A stretch of DNA of 64,000 nt from Deefgea rivuli DSM 18356 (GCF_000620145.1 NZ_JHVM01000014.1:40422-104421); one strand, 5' to 3'. Shown: positions 44,781-54,585, numbered from the stretch's first letter. Numbers and translations: made by a program. The notes: generated from the letters alone by a model not told the origin.

Positions 44781-45007
44781 AGCGACTAGCCTTGCTGCGG
44801 TGAAAACTAGATTCAGCAAGTTAGGGGGCGGATAATACCTGATATTTTTTCAAACCGTAAGTCTTTTTCGGTAATTTTTTTGTATTTTTTCACAAAACCA
44901 CGCCAAATCAGCCACCTAGAACTGATTACACTCATCTCCACGCCCCGCATTCGAGCACTTCACGGTAGAATGCAGCCCTGCATGTTTTAGCCACTCGGAC
45001 TTTTTGA

Positions 45008-45820
45008 ATGCCGCACAACGATCTCGGTACCATCGCCAGCTCGCAAGACAAATGGCTCGTGCAGGCTTTGATTTTCGCGATTTTATTGCACATTCTATTC
45101 CTGCTGATTCCTGCGCCCGAAAAAACTAAACCCAAAACCAGCGCCAGCAATGCGCTGGAAATGACGCTGCAAAAAAAACAGCCGCCCAAAGCGCCAGAAC
45201 CCGAGCCTGAACCCGAAGCCAAAGTGATGACACAAGCGCCAACGGTAAAAAAACCGCTGTACCGCGCCAAACCCGTACCGAAAAAAATCAGCACCGCCAG
45301 TGCGCCCAAAGTCATTGCGCAACCGTCTGCAACTCGAGAAGTGGAAATCGCTGGTCTTGATATCGCCACCGGCACCGCCAAACAAGGCAAACCCAAGCCA
45401 TTAATTATGGATTACGCCTCGGTCAAACATTTGGTCGAAGAGCCGCAATCTGAAGACGCGGCAGTTCGCAGTCAAGAAGGCTCAGACAAAACGAAAGCAA
45501 TTTTTGGCATTTGGGAACGGCAAATTCGGCAGAAAGTCGAACGTGTTGGCCAGCAAAACTTCCCGCGCGATGAAAATGGCCGGCCTTTATTTGGCCTGAT
45601 GCAATTTCGCGTGGTACTGAATGCCGACGGCAGCATTGCCGCGCTCAGCCTCACTCGCTCATCGGGCAACGAGAAACTGGATAAAGACGCACTGCAAATC
45701 ATCCGCATCGCCGCGCCCTTTGGCCCTGTACCCGTCGAGCTACTCGATAGCCGCCGCCAAATTACGCTGCTGCGCTATTACGAATTTGTCGACGAACGTA
45801 ATGTGCGTTGGAAGAAATAA
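45008..45820 (+). CDS. TonB-family energy transducer
   Basis: A 270-residue inner-membrane protein: one N-terminal helix at 17-36 (VQALIFAILLHILFLLIP), a Pro/Lys/Glu-rich periplasmic spacer (QPPKAPEPEPEPEAKV), and a C-terminal TonB domain with VVLNADGSIAALSLTRSSGN and LDKDALQIIRIAAPFGPVP. It carries proton-motive energy to outer-membrane receptors. No ExbBD genes are adjacent, so it is an orphan TonB that relies on exbBD elsewhere. Its stop codon abuts the start of the next gene with no gap, showing translational coupling. Confidence 0.9.
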   Translation: MPHNDLGTIASSQDKWLVQALIFAILLHILFLLIPAPEKTKPKTSASNALEMTLQKKQPPKAPEPEPEPEAKVMTQAPTVKKPLYRAKPVPKKISTASAPKVIAQPSATREVEIAGLDIATGTAKQGKPKPLIMDYASVKHLVEEPQSEDAAVRSQEGSDKTKAIFGIWERQIRQKVERVGQQNFPRDENGRPLFGLMQFRVVLNADGSIAALSLTRSSGNEKLDKDALQIIRIAAPFGPVPVELLDSRRQITLLRYYEFVDERNVRWKK

Positions 45821-46036
45821 ATGGCGCTCAGCCCCGGTATACTACCAATCACGATCAAGCACTGCCAAGGCTGCGGCATTGAATTTACTTGCGGTGAGGG
45901 TGGCCAAAACGGCGGCTGTTGGTGCATGGATCAGCCCATCGGCTTGCCCGTGCCCAGTAGTGACAGCAACAGCGATTGCTATTGCCCAAACTGCCTAGAG
46001 AAAATTCGTCAGCAGTATTTAAACAAGGGTATTTAA
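45821..46036 (+). CDS. Cysteine-rich CWC-family small protein
   Basis: A 71-residue protein with nine Cys in CQGCGIEFTCG, CWCMDQP and CYCPNCLEK, the pattern of the CWC (DUF1272-like) zinc-binding family. Start abuts the TonB stop codon (TAA-ATG), so it is co-translated with it. Two-thirds of the last codons (KGI and stop) fall inside the left arm of a dispersed palindrome. Function unknown. Confidence 0.8.
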   Translation: MALSPGILPITIKHCQGCGIEFTCGEGGQNGGCWCMDQPIGLPVPSSDSNSDCYCPNCLEKIRQQYLNKGI

Positions 46037-46077
46037 CGCCAAACCATGATTAACAAGCGCCAGCGTTAAATACCCTT
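46025..46077. repeat. Dispersed palindrome, copy 11 (perfect 15-bp arms, overlaps a stop codon)
   Basis: AAGGGTATTTAACGC and GCGTTAAATACCCTT are perfectly complementary around a 23-base loop containing ATGATTAACA. The CWC gene stop codon lies inside the left arm. Confidence 0.88.
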
Positions 46078-46127
46078 GGTTAATTTCAGATTGAGTATGA
46101 ATGCCCGTCCACAGGCACTTCAATCAC

Positions 46128-46703
46128 TTAACAATGCCGATTTTCATAAAAAATATGCCCGCCCATTGCGCTAACGCGATCAACTGCCGCCGCGCGCGCC
46201 CAAGATGGACTGACACCACGCGCATGATAGAGCACCGCATCGCTTGGCTTAGCCCCATCGGCAATGAACTCGTACACCACCGATTTCACCCGCACATACG
46301 TCGCAGGCTCACGCGATTTTGCCGCCGACAAAGTGCGCGCGCTGCCATGCTGCCAAGTCCAAGAAAATTGCTTCCGTTGATACACCACATCATGCACCGT
46401 GTCGGGATAACAGGCCGAGCCGACTCGCGCCATCGTCACACCCAACACGGCGCGAATCCCCGCAGCGGGCTCACCACGCGCTTCGTTAAACGCATTCAAA
46501 ATTAAAGCGTCGATATCTTTTTGACTAAATTGATACTGCGTCGTTGCCGATGCAACGGCCGGAATCGATGCCTCCACCACACTCGCAGCACTGGCGACCG
46601 ACGCCTCTTTCACTGCCTCTGCAGGCATAAACTCCTGCACCGCACAGCCTGTCACCAAGCTCCCAACTAAGACTACACTGCCCCATTTTACGCCTAGCGT
46701 CAT
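46128..46703 (-). CDS. SleB-like cell-wall hydrolase, lipoprotein
   Basis: A 191-residue protein from the ATG at 46703 (AGGAGGTGGA just before it; the longer frame to 46889 lacks a site and shows no domain). Lipobox SLVTGC with Cys20. The C-terminal domain (about 65-190) matches Hydrolase_2/SleB: ALILNAFNEARGEPAAGIRA with the catalytic Glu in NEARGE, YPDTVHDVVYQRKQFSW, and DAVLYHARGVSPSWA. It cleaves peptidoglycan, probably at the outer membrane. The start of the next gene lies divergently 165 bases away. Confidence 0.85.
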   Translation of the reverse strand: MTLGVKWGSVVLVGSLVTGCAVQEFMPAEAVKEASVASAASVVEASIPAVASATTQYQFSQKDIDALILNAFNEARGEPAAGIRAVLGVTMARVGSACYPDTVHDVVYQRKQFSWTWQHGSARTLSAAKSREPATYVRVKSVVYEFIADGAKPSDAVLYHARGVSPSWARAAAVDRVSAMGGHIFYENRHC

Positions 46704-46867
46704 TCCACCTCCTTTTGCTACCATTCCCCCAAAAAAGGCGAGGAATGCACAGCCATCATTGACGGCTCTGCTGCAACTTTTTAAACTAAGGCCGCGATAA
46801 TAAATAAAAACCCTAGTCTTTTCAGTGACATAGTTACAAGTCATCCTTGAGGCATAAAAAAATAAGC

Positions 46868-47410
46868 ATGCAAAAACAAACTTTGGCACTCATCCGTGCT
46901 GATCTATTACGCATCGAATGTCTGCACGCGCTACGCGAAATTGCGCTGCCGCAAGCCATGATTTGTGCGGGATTTGTTCGGAATTTAATCTGGGATACAG
47001 CACATGAATTCACCTCTGCCACGCCCTTGGCAGATGTGGATATTGCATGGTTTGATGCGAGCAACGTGGCGGCAGAATTTGATCTGGAAATAGAATTCGA
47101 ACTACAAAAACGCCTGCCAACGGTGCAATGGCAAGTGCGCAATCAAGCACGAATGCATTTACGCAATGACGTTGCGGCATACACATCGGCGATTGACGCA
47201 GTGCGGCGTTTTCCAGAAACCGCCACTTGCCTTGCTGTGAGTTTGAATCAGAGCGGTGAAATTGTGTGGGAAGTTGAAACAGGTTTGCTTGACGCGTGGG
47301 CGCTGCGCTTGCGACACAACCTTCATTCAGGTTTACCGCAGCAGATCACAACGCAGCGTATTCACAGTAAACAATGGCAGGCGCACTGGCCGCGCCTGCG
47401 AATTGATTGA
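46868..47410 (+). CDS. Nucleotidyltransferase-like protein (DUF925 type)
   Basis: A 180-residue protein from the ATG at 46868 (a TTG 21 bases upstream keeps the frame). CAGFVRNLIWD and PLADVDIAWFD give the G(G/F)xRD-like and DxD metal motifs of the nucleotidyltransferase superfamily; AGFVRNLIWDT followed by DVDIAWF is typical of DUF925 proteins. The target is unknown. Convergent with the next gene. Confidence 0.72.
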   Translation: MQKQTLALIRADLLRIECLHALREIALPQAMICAGFVRNLIWDTAHEFTSATPLADVDIAWFDASNVAAEFDLEIEFELQKRLPTVQWQVRNQARMHLRNDVAAYTSAIDAVRRFPETATCLAVSLNQSGEIVWEVETGLLDAWALRLRHNLHSGLPQQITTQRIHSKQWQAHWPRLRID

Positions 47411-47423
47411 ACGCTCCTAAACT

Positions 47424-48278
47424 TTAAGCTTTTTCATCCAGTGCTTTTTTACTCGGATCATAATCAGGGCTTAAATCCACATGGCGTGGTCCGCCGGGTA
47501 GGTTGAGCAATTGCAGCGACATTTCACCCAAAAGTTGCAACGCGTTTTTGCCATCGCTATCGGTGCTGAACAATGAAAATGGCTTAAAGGCAGGTTCACT
47601 CGTTAAGCGTTGCAGCAAATCCATCGCCGTGCCAGCAAAATCTTGCTTGAAAGCATTGCGGTCATTTTTCTCCGCCCGATCTGCTGTACGAGATTTTTCG
47701 GCTGCTGCAGTAGTTTCAGCCTGTGACGGCGCTGCGAGCAAATCGGCCACATCAATGACATTAGCAGCACCACTAGGTATTGCCTTCGGAGTATTGCTAG
47801 TATTGCTCTGCCGAGCAATACTAGCACCTTCAATCACTGATTCATAACGAATTTCAATTTCGATATCAAAGCGCTGACCATCCGCCGTCGTTAACGTGCC
47901 TTTGCCCGTAAAGTGGCTGGCATCGCTCAGGCGAAACGCACTGGCTTGGCTGCTGCCTTGCGCGCTTTGGCTAGTTTGCTGTAGCGCGGTAAAACTCGAT
48001 TCGGCACTCAAACTCATTTCATCAAATTCAATCGTCATGCCTTTGGCCTGATCACCAAATAACTGCTGCGCAAATTGATTAATGAAATCACTGGCCATTT
48101 GCGTCGTAGCCGCACCCAGATGATCCACTCGCTGCTGCATCAGCTCACTGCCTTTGGCTAAGGCCTTACCCGTCGACGCCGCCAAATCGCTCATTTTGCG
48201 CAACGACTGCGCCAAGCTCGGATCATTGGTGCGCAGGCCAGACGACGGACCAGCTCCAAAAGCAGTAAGCGAATTCAT
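47424..48278 (-). CDS. Hypothetical protein related to the EF-hand-like gene at 43486
   Basis: A 284-residue soluble protein from the ATG at 48278 (CCGAGGTGTCATC before it, nearly the same leader as the 44481 start). Helical N-terminus (SLAQSLRKMSDLAASTGKAL, MASDFINQFAQQLFGDQAKG), then LTTADGQRFDIEIEIRYESV, which parallels CLADGSTRQFAVDYQLSR of the 43486 product, and a lone SLFSTDSDG near the end. No named family. Together they look like a diverged duplicate that lost the Asp-rich calcium loops. Confidence 0.65.
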   Translation of the reverse strand: MNSLTAFGAGPSSGLRTNDPSLAQSLRKMSDLAASTGKALAKGSELMQQRVDHLGAATTQMASDFINQFAQQLFGDQAKGMTIEFDEMSLSAESSFTALQQTSQSAQGSSQASAFRLSDASHFTGKGTLTTADGQRFDIEIEIRYESVIEGASIARQSNTSNTPKAIPSGAANVIDVADLLAAPSQAETTAAAEKSRTADRAEKNDRNAFKQDFAGTAMDLLQRLTSEPAFKPFSLFSTDSDGKNALQLLGEMSLQLLNLPGGPRHVDLSPDYDPSKKALDEKA

Positions 48279-48518
48279 GATGACACCTCGGCAAAGATGA
48301 TATGGCAAGATAAGGATTATCTTTTGTATCGACGTTTTTAGCGCAAACTAAAATCAATCGACGGCGTAGCAGATTAACGGTCAAGCGCTAATTCGATGAT
48401 TTTTCAGCGAATTTGACTATGCTAAAACTAAATCACAATAAATCGTCTTTTTTCAATCCAGACCATTAATTTTTGCAATTAAACCAATAAATAGCACTGC
48501 AAAATTGGAATTTAGATC

Positions 48519-50147
48519 ATGAAAACGCTCAAAGCCAAAATTCGTCTCGCGCTCATTTTTACTGCCAGTTTGGCGGTTTTGGTGTTTAGCACTTTCAGTT
48601 ATGTCGACTCCAAGCGGATTATTTTGGAATCCATCGACGCGCGTTTGCTCACCGCCGCACAAGGCTATCGTTATGTCGTTGACGATAATTTCCATGAAAA
48701 CATCGTGCCACGCGAGCAAGCCGATCTCAAAGCCAAACACGCCGCCGCGCTCAAACTCACCGAATACAGCAAGGCGATCAAGCTGCCGTATATCTATAGC
48801 TTTGTCATGCAAAACAATAAGCCGGTGTATTTGGTGAGCTCCTTATCCGCAGAAGAACTCGCTAAACCCGATATCGAACATTATCTGCTGCCCTACGACA
48901 CCGCCACCGATGGACTACTCAAGGCGTTCACGAGCAATAGCATCGCTTTCGCCGAATATAACGACCAATATGGCGAATTTCGCTCCATTTACTTACCCTT
49001 TAAAAACAACGCAGGGCAAACCATCGTCGCCGTTGCCGATATTGGTTTGGGCTATGTCACCGAAACGCTGCGCGCTGCGCTATTTAAATCCATCGGCATT
49101 GGCGTGGTACTGATGCTGATTGCAATCTTGATTTCAGTCTGGCTGAGCAATCTGGTGGTGAAACCACTAAACGAATTACTAAAAACAATGCAGTGCCTTT
49201 CCAGCGGCGAAGCGGATCTCACTGCAAGATTGGATGATAGCCGCGCCGATGAAACCGGTGCGATTGCGGGTGCATTTAACCAGTTTATCGCCGAAATTCA
49301 GCGCATTATGCGCATTGTTAAACAAGAAAGCAGCCAACTGAGCCAAGGCGTGCAGCAAATTGAACAAGTCGCGCAGCAGCTCTCTAAAGACTCGCGCCAA
49401 CAAGCCGATTTAGCCGCGTCATCCGCCGCAACGATTGAAGAAGTCACCGTCAGCATCGCCCACATTGCCGATAGCTCGGCAGTGGTGCAAGACACCGTCA
49501 CGCAAGCGGGGCGCGAAGCCGAAAAAAGCGCCTCATCAATGTCCAAAATGCGCCACGACACGCAAAAAATCAGTCATCAGCTCAATGAACTGGGCAACGT
49601 GATGCAGCAACTGGATCAGCAATCGCACAAAATCACGCACATCACCAATACGATTAAAGAAATCGCCAACCAAACCAATCTGCTCGCACTCAATGCGGCA
49701 ATTGAAGCCGCGCGCGCAGGCGAGCAAGGCCGTGGCTTTGCCGTTGTCGCCGATGAAGTGCGTACCTTGGCCGAACGCACCGCCCGCGCTACTGTCGAAA
49801 TCGAAACCATGCTGACTGCGGTTAGCGCCGAAACGCAGCTCGCCGTCGGCCAAGTTCAATCCGCGCACGGCGTTTCAGGGCAAAATTTACAGCAAGCCGA
49901 AACGGTGTTTAATCAACTGAGTTTGGTGCAAGGCGAAATGCAAACCGTCGTCGCGCAAATTGTTGAGATTTCCAACGCCACGCGTGAGCAATCAATTGCC
50001 ACCGAACAAATCGCGCAAGTTGCCGAAAAAATGAATCATCAAGTGGTGCAAACTGATTCGGCACTAGAGCGCACCAGCCAAACGCTGCGCGAACTCAGTA
50101 AAATGGCGCAAGAGCTGCAACAGGTCGTGAATCGCTTTAAACTTTAA
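48519..50147 (+). CDS. Methyl-accepting chemotaxis protein with Cache-like sensor
   Basis: A 542-residue transmembrane receptor: helix 1 at 8-29, a periplasmic sensor to about 185 that looks like a single Cache domain ([20 protein letters not shown] with VYLVSSLS), helix 2 about 190-212 ([20 protein letters not shown]), HAMP, then the coiled coil with [20 protein letters not shown] and [19 protein letters not shown] (RTLAE where the paralogues have RKLAE). No pentapeptide. Its stop codon overlaps the convergent histidine kinase gene by 4 bases, so the two ends share bases. Confidence 0.92.
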   Translation: MKTLKAKIRLALIFTASLAVLVFSTFSYVDSKRIILESIDARLLTAAQGYRYVVDDNFHENIVPREQADLKAKHAAALKLTEYSKAIKLPYIYSFVMQNNKPVYLVSSLSAEELAKPDIEHYLLPYDTATDGLLKAFTSNSIAFAEYNDQYGEFRSIYLPFKNNAGQTIVAVADIGLGYVTETLRAALFKSIGIGVVLMLIAILISVWLSNLVVKPLNELLKTMQCLSSGEADLTARLDDSRADETGAIAGAFNQFIAEIQRIMRIVKQESSQLSQGVQQIEQVAQQLSKDSRQQADLAASSAATIEEVTVSIAHIADSSAVVQDTVTQAGREAEKSASSMSKMRHDTQKISHQLNELGNVMQQLDQQSHKITHITNTIKEIANQTNLLALNAAIEAARAGEQGRGFAVVADEVRTLAERTARATVEIETMLTAVSAETQLAVGQVQSAHGVSGQNLQQAETVFNQLSLVQGEMQTVVAQIVEISNATREQSIATEQIAQVAEKMNHQVVQTDSALERTSQTLRELSKMAQELQQVVNRFKL

Positions 50148-51535
50148 ACGCCAAAGGATGAGGCTGCACGGCACGGGATTTCAACGGTAAATCGACAGCC
50201 TTGGCCAGACAAACCAGCCGACAGCTCAATCTGACCGTTCAAGCGTGCAACCGCCTGCGCCACAATCGCTAAGCCCAAGCCCGTCCCCGCCACATCATGC
50301 CCTGCGCCACGATAAAAACGCTCGAAAATCCGTTCGCGATCCGCCTCGGCAATGCCGGGGCCATTATCAGCAACGGATAAAATGATGGCCTCAGCGCTTT
50401 GACGCAACTCGACCTCAACCTGCCCGCCTTCATGCACGTATAAAATGGCGTTATTAAGTAGGTTTTGCACAATCGATTGCAGCACATTCGCATCGATAAC
50501 GCTGAGCAGCGTATCAGGCGCAGCAAGCGACAGTTCAATTTGCCGCGCCATAGCAGCGGGCGCCAAGCGTGCCAATTCTTGCTGTAACAAGGTCACCAGA
50601 TCAATCGTGTCTGTTGCCGTTAAACGATCATTGTCGATGTGCGACATTTCTAGCAATTGCGCAATTAAGTGCGAAGCGCGGCCAATGGCCAACTCAAGAT
50701 TTTGCTCCGCCGCCAAGCGCTCTGCTGGCGTACTCGCTAGCGCCAACACATGAGCTTGCGCTGAAATCACCGCCATCGGCGTGCGTAACTCATGCGCCGC
50801 ATCTTGAACAAAAGCATGTTCACGCTCAATTTTGCTATGCAATTGATGTAATAAGCGATCTAGCCCAGCAGTGAGCGGCTTTAGCTCGGCGTATTCACTA
50901 GTAAAATTGAGCGGAGATAGATCATCTTTGTTTTTATCTGCAATCAGGTTAGATAAAATCCGTAATGGCCTTAAACCACGCGCAACCAGCAGCCAAATCG
51001 TCAATACCATAATCGGTAAAGCAATTAGCATTTGCACGCTCATTTCCATAATGACCATCATAAAAAACCAAGGCGAATTCAAAATTGGAGCCGCCCACAT
51101 CACGTCCCAACGTGATGTCTGTGCGTGAAAAACACGATACAACTCCCCATTCACTTTGGCATCAAACAATTGAGACTGGCCTGCGGGCAATTGAGCATTT
51201 CCCCCTTCAGGAGAAAAATAAATTCTTCGCCCCTCCAAATCATTCAGTTGCAACAACATAACCCGTGGAATTTTAAACTCACGATAGCTTTGATTAAAGA
51301 TATCGGAATAGGTTGAGATGACCTTCAGTGCGTCGCTCTCCGTTGTTGCCTTTTCAAGCGCTGATACTAAAGTCCTTCCATGAGCGAGATATACTCGATC
51401 ACGCTCCGTTGGGTCAGTCTCCCGCCAATAGCCAAAAACAGCCAAAACCACCCAGCACAAAGCCATAGCAATCAAAACCGCAATCACCACCCGCCGAATT
51501 AAGCTCGGACCAAAATATTTTAGATAGCGTTTCAT
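50144..51535 (-). CDS. QseC/TctE-like sensor histidine kinase
   Basis: A 463-residue membrane kinase: helix 1 at 14-35, a periplasmic domain of about 120 residues (2CSK_N-like: [39 protein letters not shown]), helix 2 about 165-187, a short HAMP-like linker, HisKA with His248 in AHELRTPM, and an HATPase (N-box [11 protein letters not shown]1 DNGPGIA, G2 GTGLGLAI). It overlaps the response-regulator gene by 4 bases (TGA/ATG-type), so it is translationally coupled downstream of it. The signal is unknown. Confidence 0.92.
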   Translation of the reverse strand: MKRYLKYFGPSLIRRVVIAVLIAMALCWVVLAVFGYWRETDPTERDRVYLAHGRTLVSALEKATTESDALKVISTYSDIFNQSYREFKIPRVMLLQLNDLEGRRIYFSPEGGNAQLPAGQSQLFDAKVNGELYRVFHAQTSRWDVMWAAPILNSPWFFMMVIMEMSVQMLIALPIMVLTIWLLVARGLRPLRILSNLIADKNKDDLSPLNFTSEYAELKPLTAGLDRLLHQLHSKIEREHAFVQDAAHELRTPMAVISAQAHVLALASTPAERLAAEQNLELAIGRASHLIAQLLEMSHIDNDRLTATDTIDLVTLLQQELARLAPAAMARQIELSLAAPDTLLSVIDANVLQSIVQNLLNNAILYVHEGGQVEVELRQSAEAIILSVADNGPGIAEADRERIFERFYRGAGHDVAGTGLGLAIVAQAVARLNGQIELSAGLSGQGCRFTVEIPCRAASSFGV

Positions 51536-52188
51536 AGCACCAACATATAGCCAATACCGCGCACCGTACGAATCCGCTGCGCGCCAATTTTACGCCGCAA
51601 GTTCGACAGATGAACTTCAAGCGCGCCAAAATCAATCGCATCGCCCAGCGGCTCTAAGCGTTGTGCCAATGCGCCTTTAGGCACCACAACGCCGGGCTCT
51701 CGGGCTAGCTCCAGCAACAAATGAAACTCACGCGGCGACAAATCTAATTTTGCCCCCGCTAAGCTAGCGTGATAACGACGCGGCTCGATTTGCAAATCAC
51801 CAATCGTCCAGACATCACTGGCCTGCTGCGCATAACGTCGCAACACCGCCCGCATCCGCGCGATCAACTCTGCGGTCGCAAAGGGCTTGATAATAAAATC
51901 GTCTGCGCCGCCGTCCAAACCCGCCAATCGATCGTCCAAAGCCGAGCGCGCCGTAATCACAATAATCGGCGTGGCGATGCCAGCCTTTCGCCAGCGATTG
52001 AGCAAATCAAAACCGATGCCATCGGGCAAAGTTAAATCCAGCAGTACACAGTCAAATTCCATGTCTTGCGCAGAACGCGGCGCATCAGCGATGCTGCGCC
52101 GCCATTCGCTGCTAATGTCTTCGGCCTTAAGCGTCTGCTGGAGTGCGAACCCGAGATCGAGGTCGTCTTCAATAATCAAAATATGCAT
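51532..52188 (-). CDS. OmpR/QseB-like response regulator
   Basis: A 218-residue regulator: receiver domain (1-118) with acidic pair Glu7/Asp8/Asp9, phospho-acceptor Asp51 in LLDLTLPDG and Lys in FIIKPFA, then a winged-helix OmpR domain (125-218: KLDLSPREFHLLLELAREPG and VHLSNLRRKIGAQRIRTVRGI). First gene of the operon. Right upstream are two CTTAA boxes 11 bp apart, a PmrA/QseB-type target, so it probably regulates itself and, divergently, the genes at 52338 and 52529. Confidence 0.93.
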   Translation of the reverse strand: MHILIIEDDLDLGFALQQTLKAEDISSEWRRSIADAPRSAQDMEFDCVLLDLTLPDGIGFDLLNRWRKAGIATPIIVITARSALDDRLAGLDGGADDFIIKPFATAELIARMRAVLRRYAQQASDVWTIGDLQIEPRRYHASLAGAKLDLSPREFHLLLELAREPGVVVPKGALAQRLEPLGDAIDFGALEVHLSNLRRKIGAQRIRTVRGIGYMLVL

Positions 52189-52210
52189 GCCGCTACTCTA
52201 CCTGAAGAAC

Positions 52211-52226
52211 CTTAAGCTTGGCTTAA
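52211..52226. promoter_or_regulatory. PmrA/QseB-type box
   Basis: CTTAA-GCTTGG-CTTAA: two direct repeats with an 11-bp period, 23 bases upstream of the response-regulator start. It matches the known PmrA/QseB consensus (HTTAAK-N5-HTTAA). Each half is also the palindrome CTTAAG, so it can be read on both strands. Confidence 0.7.
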
Positions 52227-52337
52227 GCTTGCATTTGTCATACTACTTGCGATTCAAACCGCAAAACGCTTCTGCTTTAAGTCGCTCAGTTTATGAAGCC
52301 AATGTGGGAATTCTGATTTTTTAGATTGGAGAACGCA

Positions 52338-52487
52338 ATGTGGAGTTTGTACCGAACACCATGGCATTTCGATCAACGCTTGGCAAAACCAGCAGCGCAC
52401 ACACCGCCATCTGCGGCACAACCAAAAGCACTTGATCCTCAACATCGCGCTCAGCGTGACAGTAAATCAAACATCAACAAAACCTAG
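52338..52487 (+). CDS. Small 49-residue basic protein
   Basis: ATG at 52338 with TTGGAGAACGCA before it; 49 residues beginning MWSLYRTPWHFDQRLAKPA, then Gln/Lys/Pro-rich. No match recognised. It sits between the CTTAA box and the MipA/OmpV gene and shares their orientation, so if real it is in the same regulatory unit. The coding call rests on the ribosome site and frame only. Confidence 0.4.
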   Translation: MWSLYRTPWHFDQRLAKPAAHTPPSAAQPKALDPQHRAQRDSKSNINKT

Positions 52488-52528
52488 CCCAACATCCATT
52501 TAGCTCTTTTTAAACAAGGAAAATTTTT

Positions 52529-53359
52529 ATGCGTTACCCCCTCATTTTATCTTTACTGCTGCTCAGCCCAATGAGCCAAGCTGAGGAAGTCGCTCTGAAC
52601 TCGAACATCGAACAAGGTTTATCGCGCCTACAAAGCCTGTGGGCAGAAGCCAGCGATGGCCAGAATTGGCAAATCGCAGCAGGGCTAGGCGTGGCGTATT
52701 CGCCTGAAGTCATGGGTGGCGACGTTTATAAAGCCACGCCGATTCCTAGTTTTGATATTGCCCATCGCTCTGGTTTCTTTCTTGGCACCAGCAAAGGCTT
52801 AGGTTGGAGTTATGCAGTGAATCCAGACTGGCAAGCAGCAATTTTTCTAGCGCCAAGTGGTGCACGCGAAGAAAAAGACCAGCTTACCGATAAAAAAACA
52901 TTCAAAGGAATGGGCGACATTAAATCCGCAGCGCAGGCCGGCTTAGCGCTCAATTACGCCGTGGCTGATTTAAATCTATCCATGCTGATGCTCACTGGCT
53001 TGAGTGATAAAAATCGAGGAGAGCAACTCACCCTCAGTGCCGATTACACCGTGTATGGCAGCGAGCATTTCGCGCTGATCTTAAACAGTGCGCTCACCGC
53101 CAGTAATTCAGATTATCAACAACGCTGGTACGGCGTTACGGCACAACAAGCGAAACAAAGTGGTTTCAAAGCCTACAACGCAGGCAGTGGCCTCAATCTC
53201 GGCACGGTCGGAATCACTGGCATCGTGCCAATCAGCAAGCAGCTGCGCCTGATTAGCAATCTGAGCTACAACCAGCTACTGGGCGATGCCGCAGACAGCC
53301 CCTTAGTTACATCAAAAGGCAGCGGCGCATTTTCTGCGCTACTGCAATACACCTGGTAA
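52529..53359 (+). CDS. MipA/OmpV-family outer-membrane protein
   Basis: A 276-residue exported beta-barrel. Signal peptide 1-18 (MSQA), then NWQIAAGLGVAYSPEVMGG and ATPIPSFDIAHRSGFFLG, regularly spaced aromatic strands, and a terminal QYTW with the C-terminal aromatic residue needed for barrel insertion. MipA/OmpV proteins form small outer-membrane barrels and were linked to peptidoglycan synthesis complexes and osmotic response. AAGGAAAATTTTT precedes the start. It is followed by the serine-hydrolase gene after 35 bases. Confidence 0.9.
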   Translation: MRYPLILSLLLLSPMSQAEEVALNSNIEQGLSRLQSLWAEASDGQNWQIAAGLGVAYSPEVMGGDVYKATPIPSFDIAHRSGFFLGTSKGLGWSYAVNPDWQAAIFLAPSGAREEKDQLTDKKTFKGMGDIKSAAQAGLALNYAVADLNLSMLMLTGLSDKNRGEQLTLSADYTVYGSEHFALILNSALTASNSDYQQRWYGVTAQQAKQSGFKAYNAGSGLNLGTVGITGIVPISKQLRLISNLSYNQLLGDAADSPLVTSKGSGAFSALLQYTW

Positions 53360-53393
53360 CACACCAAACAAGCCCCCCGATAAGGAAACCCAG

Positions 53394-54530
53394 ATGCATT
53401 TCAAATTAATGCTCCGCAATGTCTCTAGCTTTATCGCTAACTCGGGGGGCGCAAACCCTAGCGATGCCCGCCCCATATCAAGCGCTGCAACGATAGAAAA
53501 CCAAGCGCAACTCCAAGCCAAAGTGGCGCGTTTTCGCCTTGAGCATCATTTACCCGGCCTCGCCGTTGCCCTAGTTCAAAACGACACGATTTATCACGCT
53601 TGTAGTGGCCAACGGCGGATCGATGCGCCTGATTTAATTCAAAGCAGCGACCATTTTCCGCTCGGCGCATTGGGCAAAGCCGTCACCGCCACATTAATCG
53701 CCAGCTTGATAGCGCAAGGCAAAATACGCTGGGATGCCACGCTGGCCGAGTTATTACCCGCTTGGCGCGAACAAATGCTCGCTCAATATCAATCGCTGAC
53801 CATCACGCAATTACTGCAGCACCGTGCAGGCCTCGCCCGTGATTTTTGCGATATGAATTACCCCAGCTTATTAGCCATCCTCGGTGGCAATCACATCGCA
53901 GATCGAATCACCGCAGCGCGCTGGTTACTACAGCAGCCTTTGACTCAAACCGCCAATCAAAAAAGGAGCTACTCGAACCTAGGGTATTTGATTGCAAGCA
54001 TTATTGCTGAACTAAGAGGAGGAGATACCTATGAAAATCTTCTTGAGCAATATGTATTTCAGCCGCTCAATATCAACGCCCATTTCGGCGCTTCGGTTTT
54101 AGTGCAAGGCCATCGCTGGATTTCGACCGGCTACTTGGCAAGGCCAAAATGGCAAATTGCAAAAAACCATGCAGACGATCAGCAGCAGCTGTGCAGGCTC
54201 AATGCCAGCAGCGAAATCAAGCTGTCCTTGCCGGACTATGGCGTATTTTTACGTGAACATTTGCGCGGATTGCGCGGCCAATCCACATTGCTAAACGCAG
54301 CCTGCTTCAAACGGCTGCATACACCCAACGATCATTACGCACTCGGCTGGTCGGTCATTCAATCGCCACAATATGGGCCAATCAGCGTGCACGATAGCGC
54401 AGCAGGCGGCTACTCAAGCTACGCCTTAATGATGCCACGCCACAACACCGCAGTAGCGGTGATCTGTAACGGAGAAAATAGTCGTACAGCGAGCAAGCTG
54501 ATTCAACTCGCCGAATCGCTAGCCACCTGA
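53394..54530 (+). CDS. Serine-hydrolase/beta-lactamase-fold protein without its catalytic serine
   Basis: A 378-residue protein of the beta-lactamase class C/esterase fold. The family SxxK motif is ALGK here: Ala92 stands where the nucleophilic serine should be and Lys95 is kept (codons GCA-TTG-GGC-AAA). YSN is at 193-195, and the HxG-like segment is SVHDSAAGGYSS near 331-342. There is no signal peptide, although most relatives are exported. The best reading is a pseudoenzyme that binds a peptide-like ligand or partner. It follows the OmpV/MipA gene, likely in the same transcript. GGAAACCCAG is upstream of the ATG. Confidence 0.82.
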   Translation: MHFKLMLRNVSSFIANSGGANPSDARPISSAATIENQAQLQAKVARFRLEHHLPGLAVALVQNDTIYHACSGQRRIDAPDLIQSSDHFPLGALGKAVTATLIASLIAQGKIRWDATLAELLPAWREQMLAQYQSLTITQLLQHRAGLARDFCDMNYPSLLAILGGNHIADRITAARWLLQQPLTQTANQKRSYSNLGYLIASIIAELRGGDTYENLLEQYVFQPLNINAHFGASVLVQGHRWISTGYLARPKWQIAKNHADDQQQLCRLNASSEIKLSLPDYGVFLREHLRGLRGQSTLLNAACFKRLHTPNDHYALGWSVIQSPQYGPISVHDSAAGGYSSYALMMPRHNTAVAVICNGENSRTASKLIQLAESLAT

Positions 54531-54585
54531 TTTCTACATAGACACTTGCCTTGAACTATCGCGCAGCTTATAAACGAGCAGCGCA

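Noticed and set aside
43486..48278. A secretion or toxin-delivery operon around the Ca-loop proteins
   Set aside because: No ABC or T1SS genes, no RTX nonapeptide repeats and no signal peptides are visible nearby.
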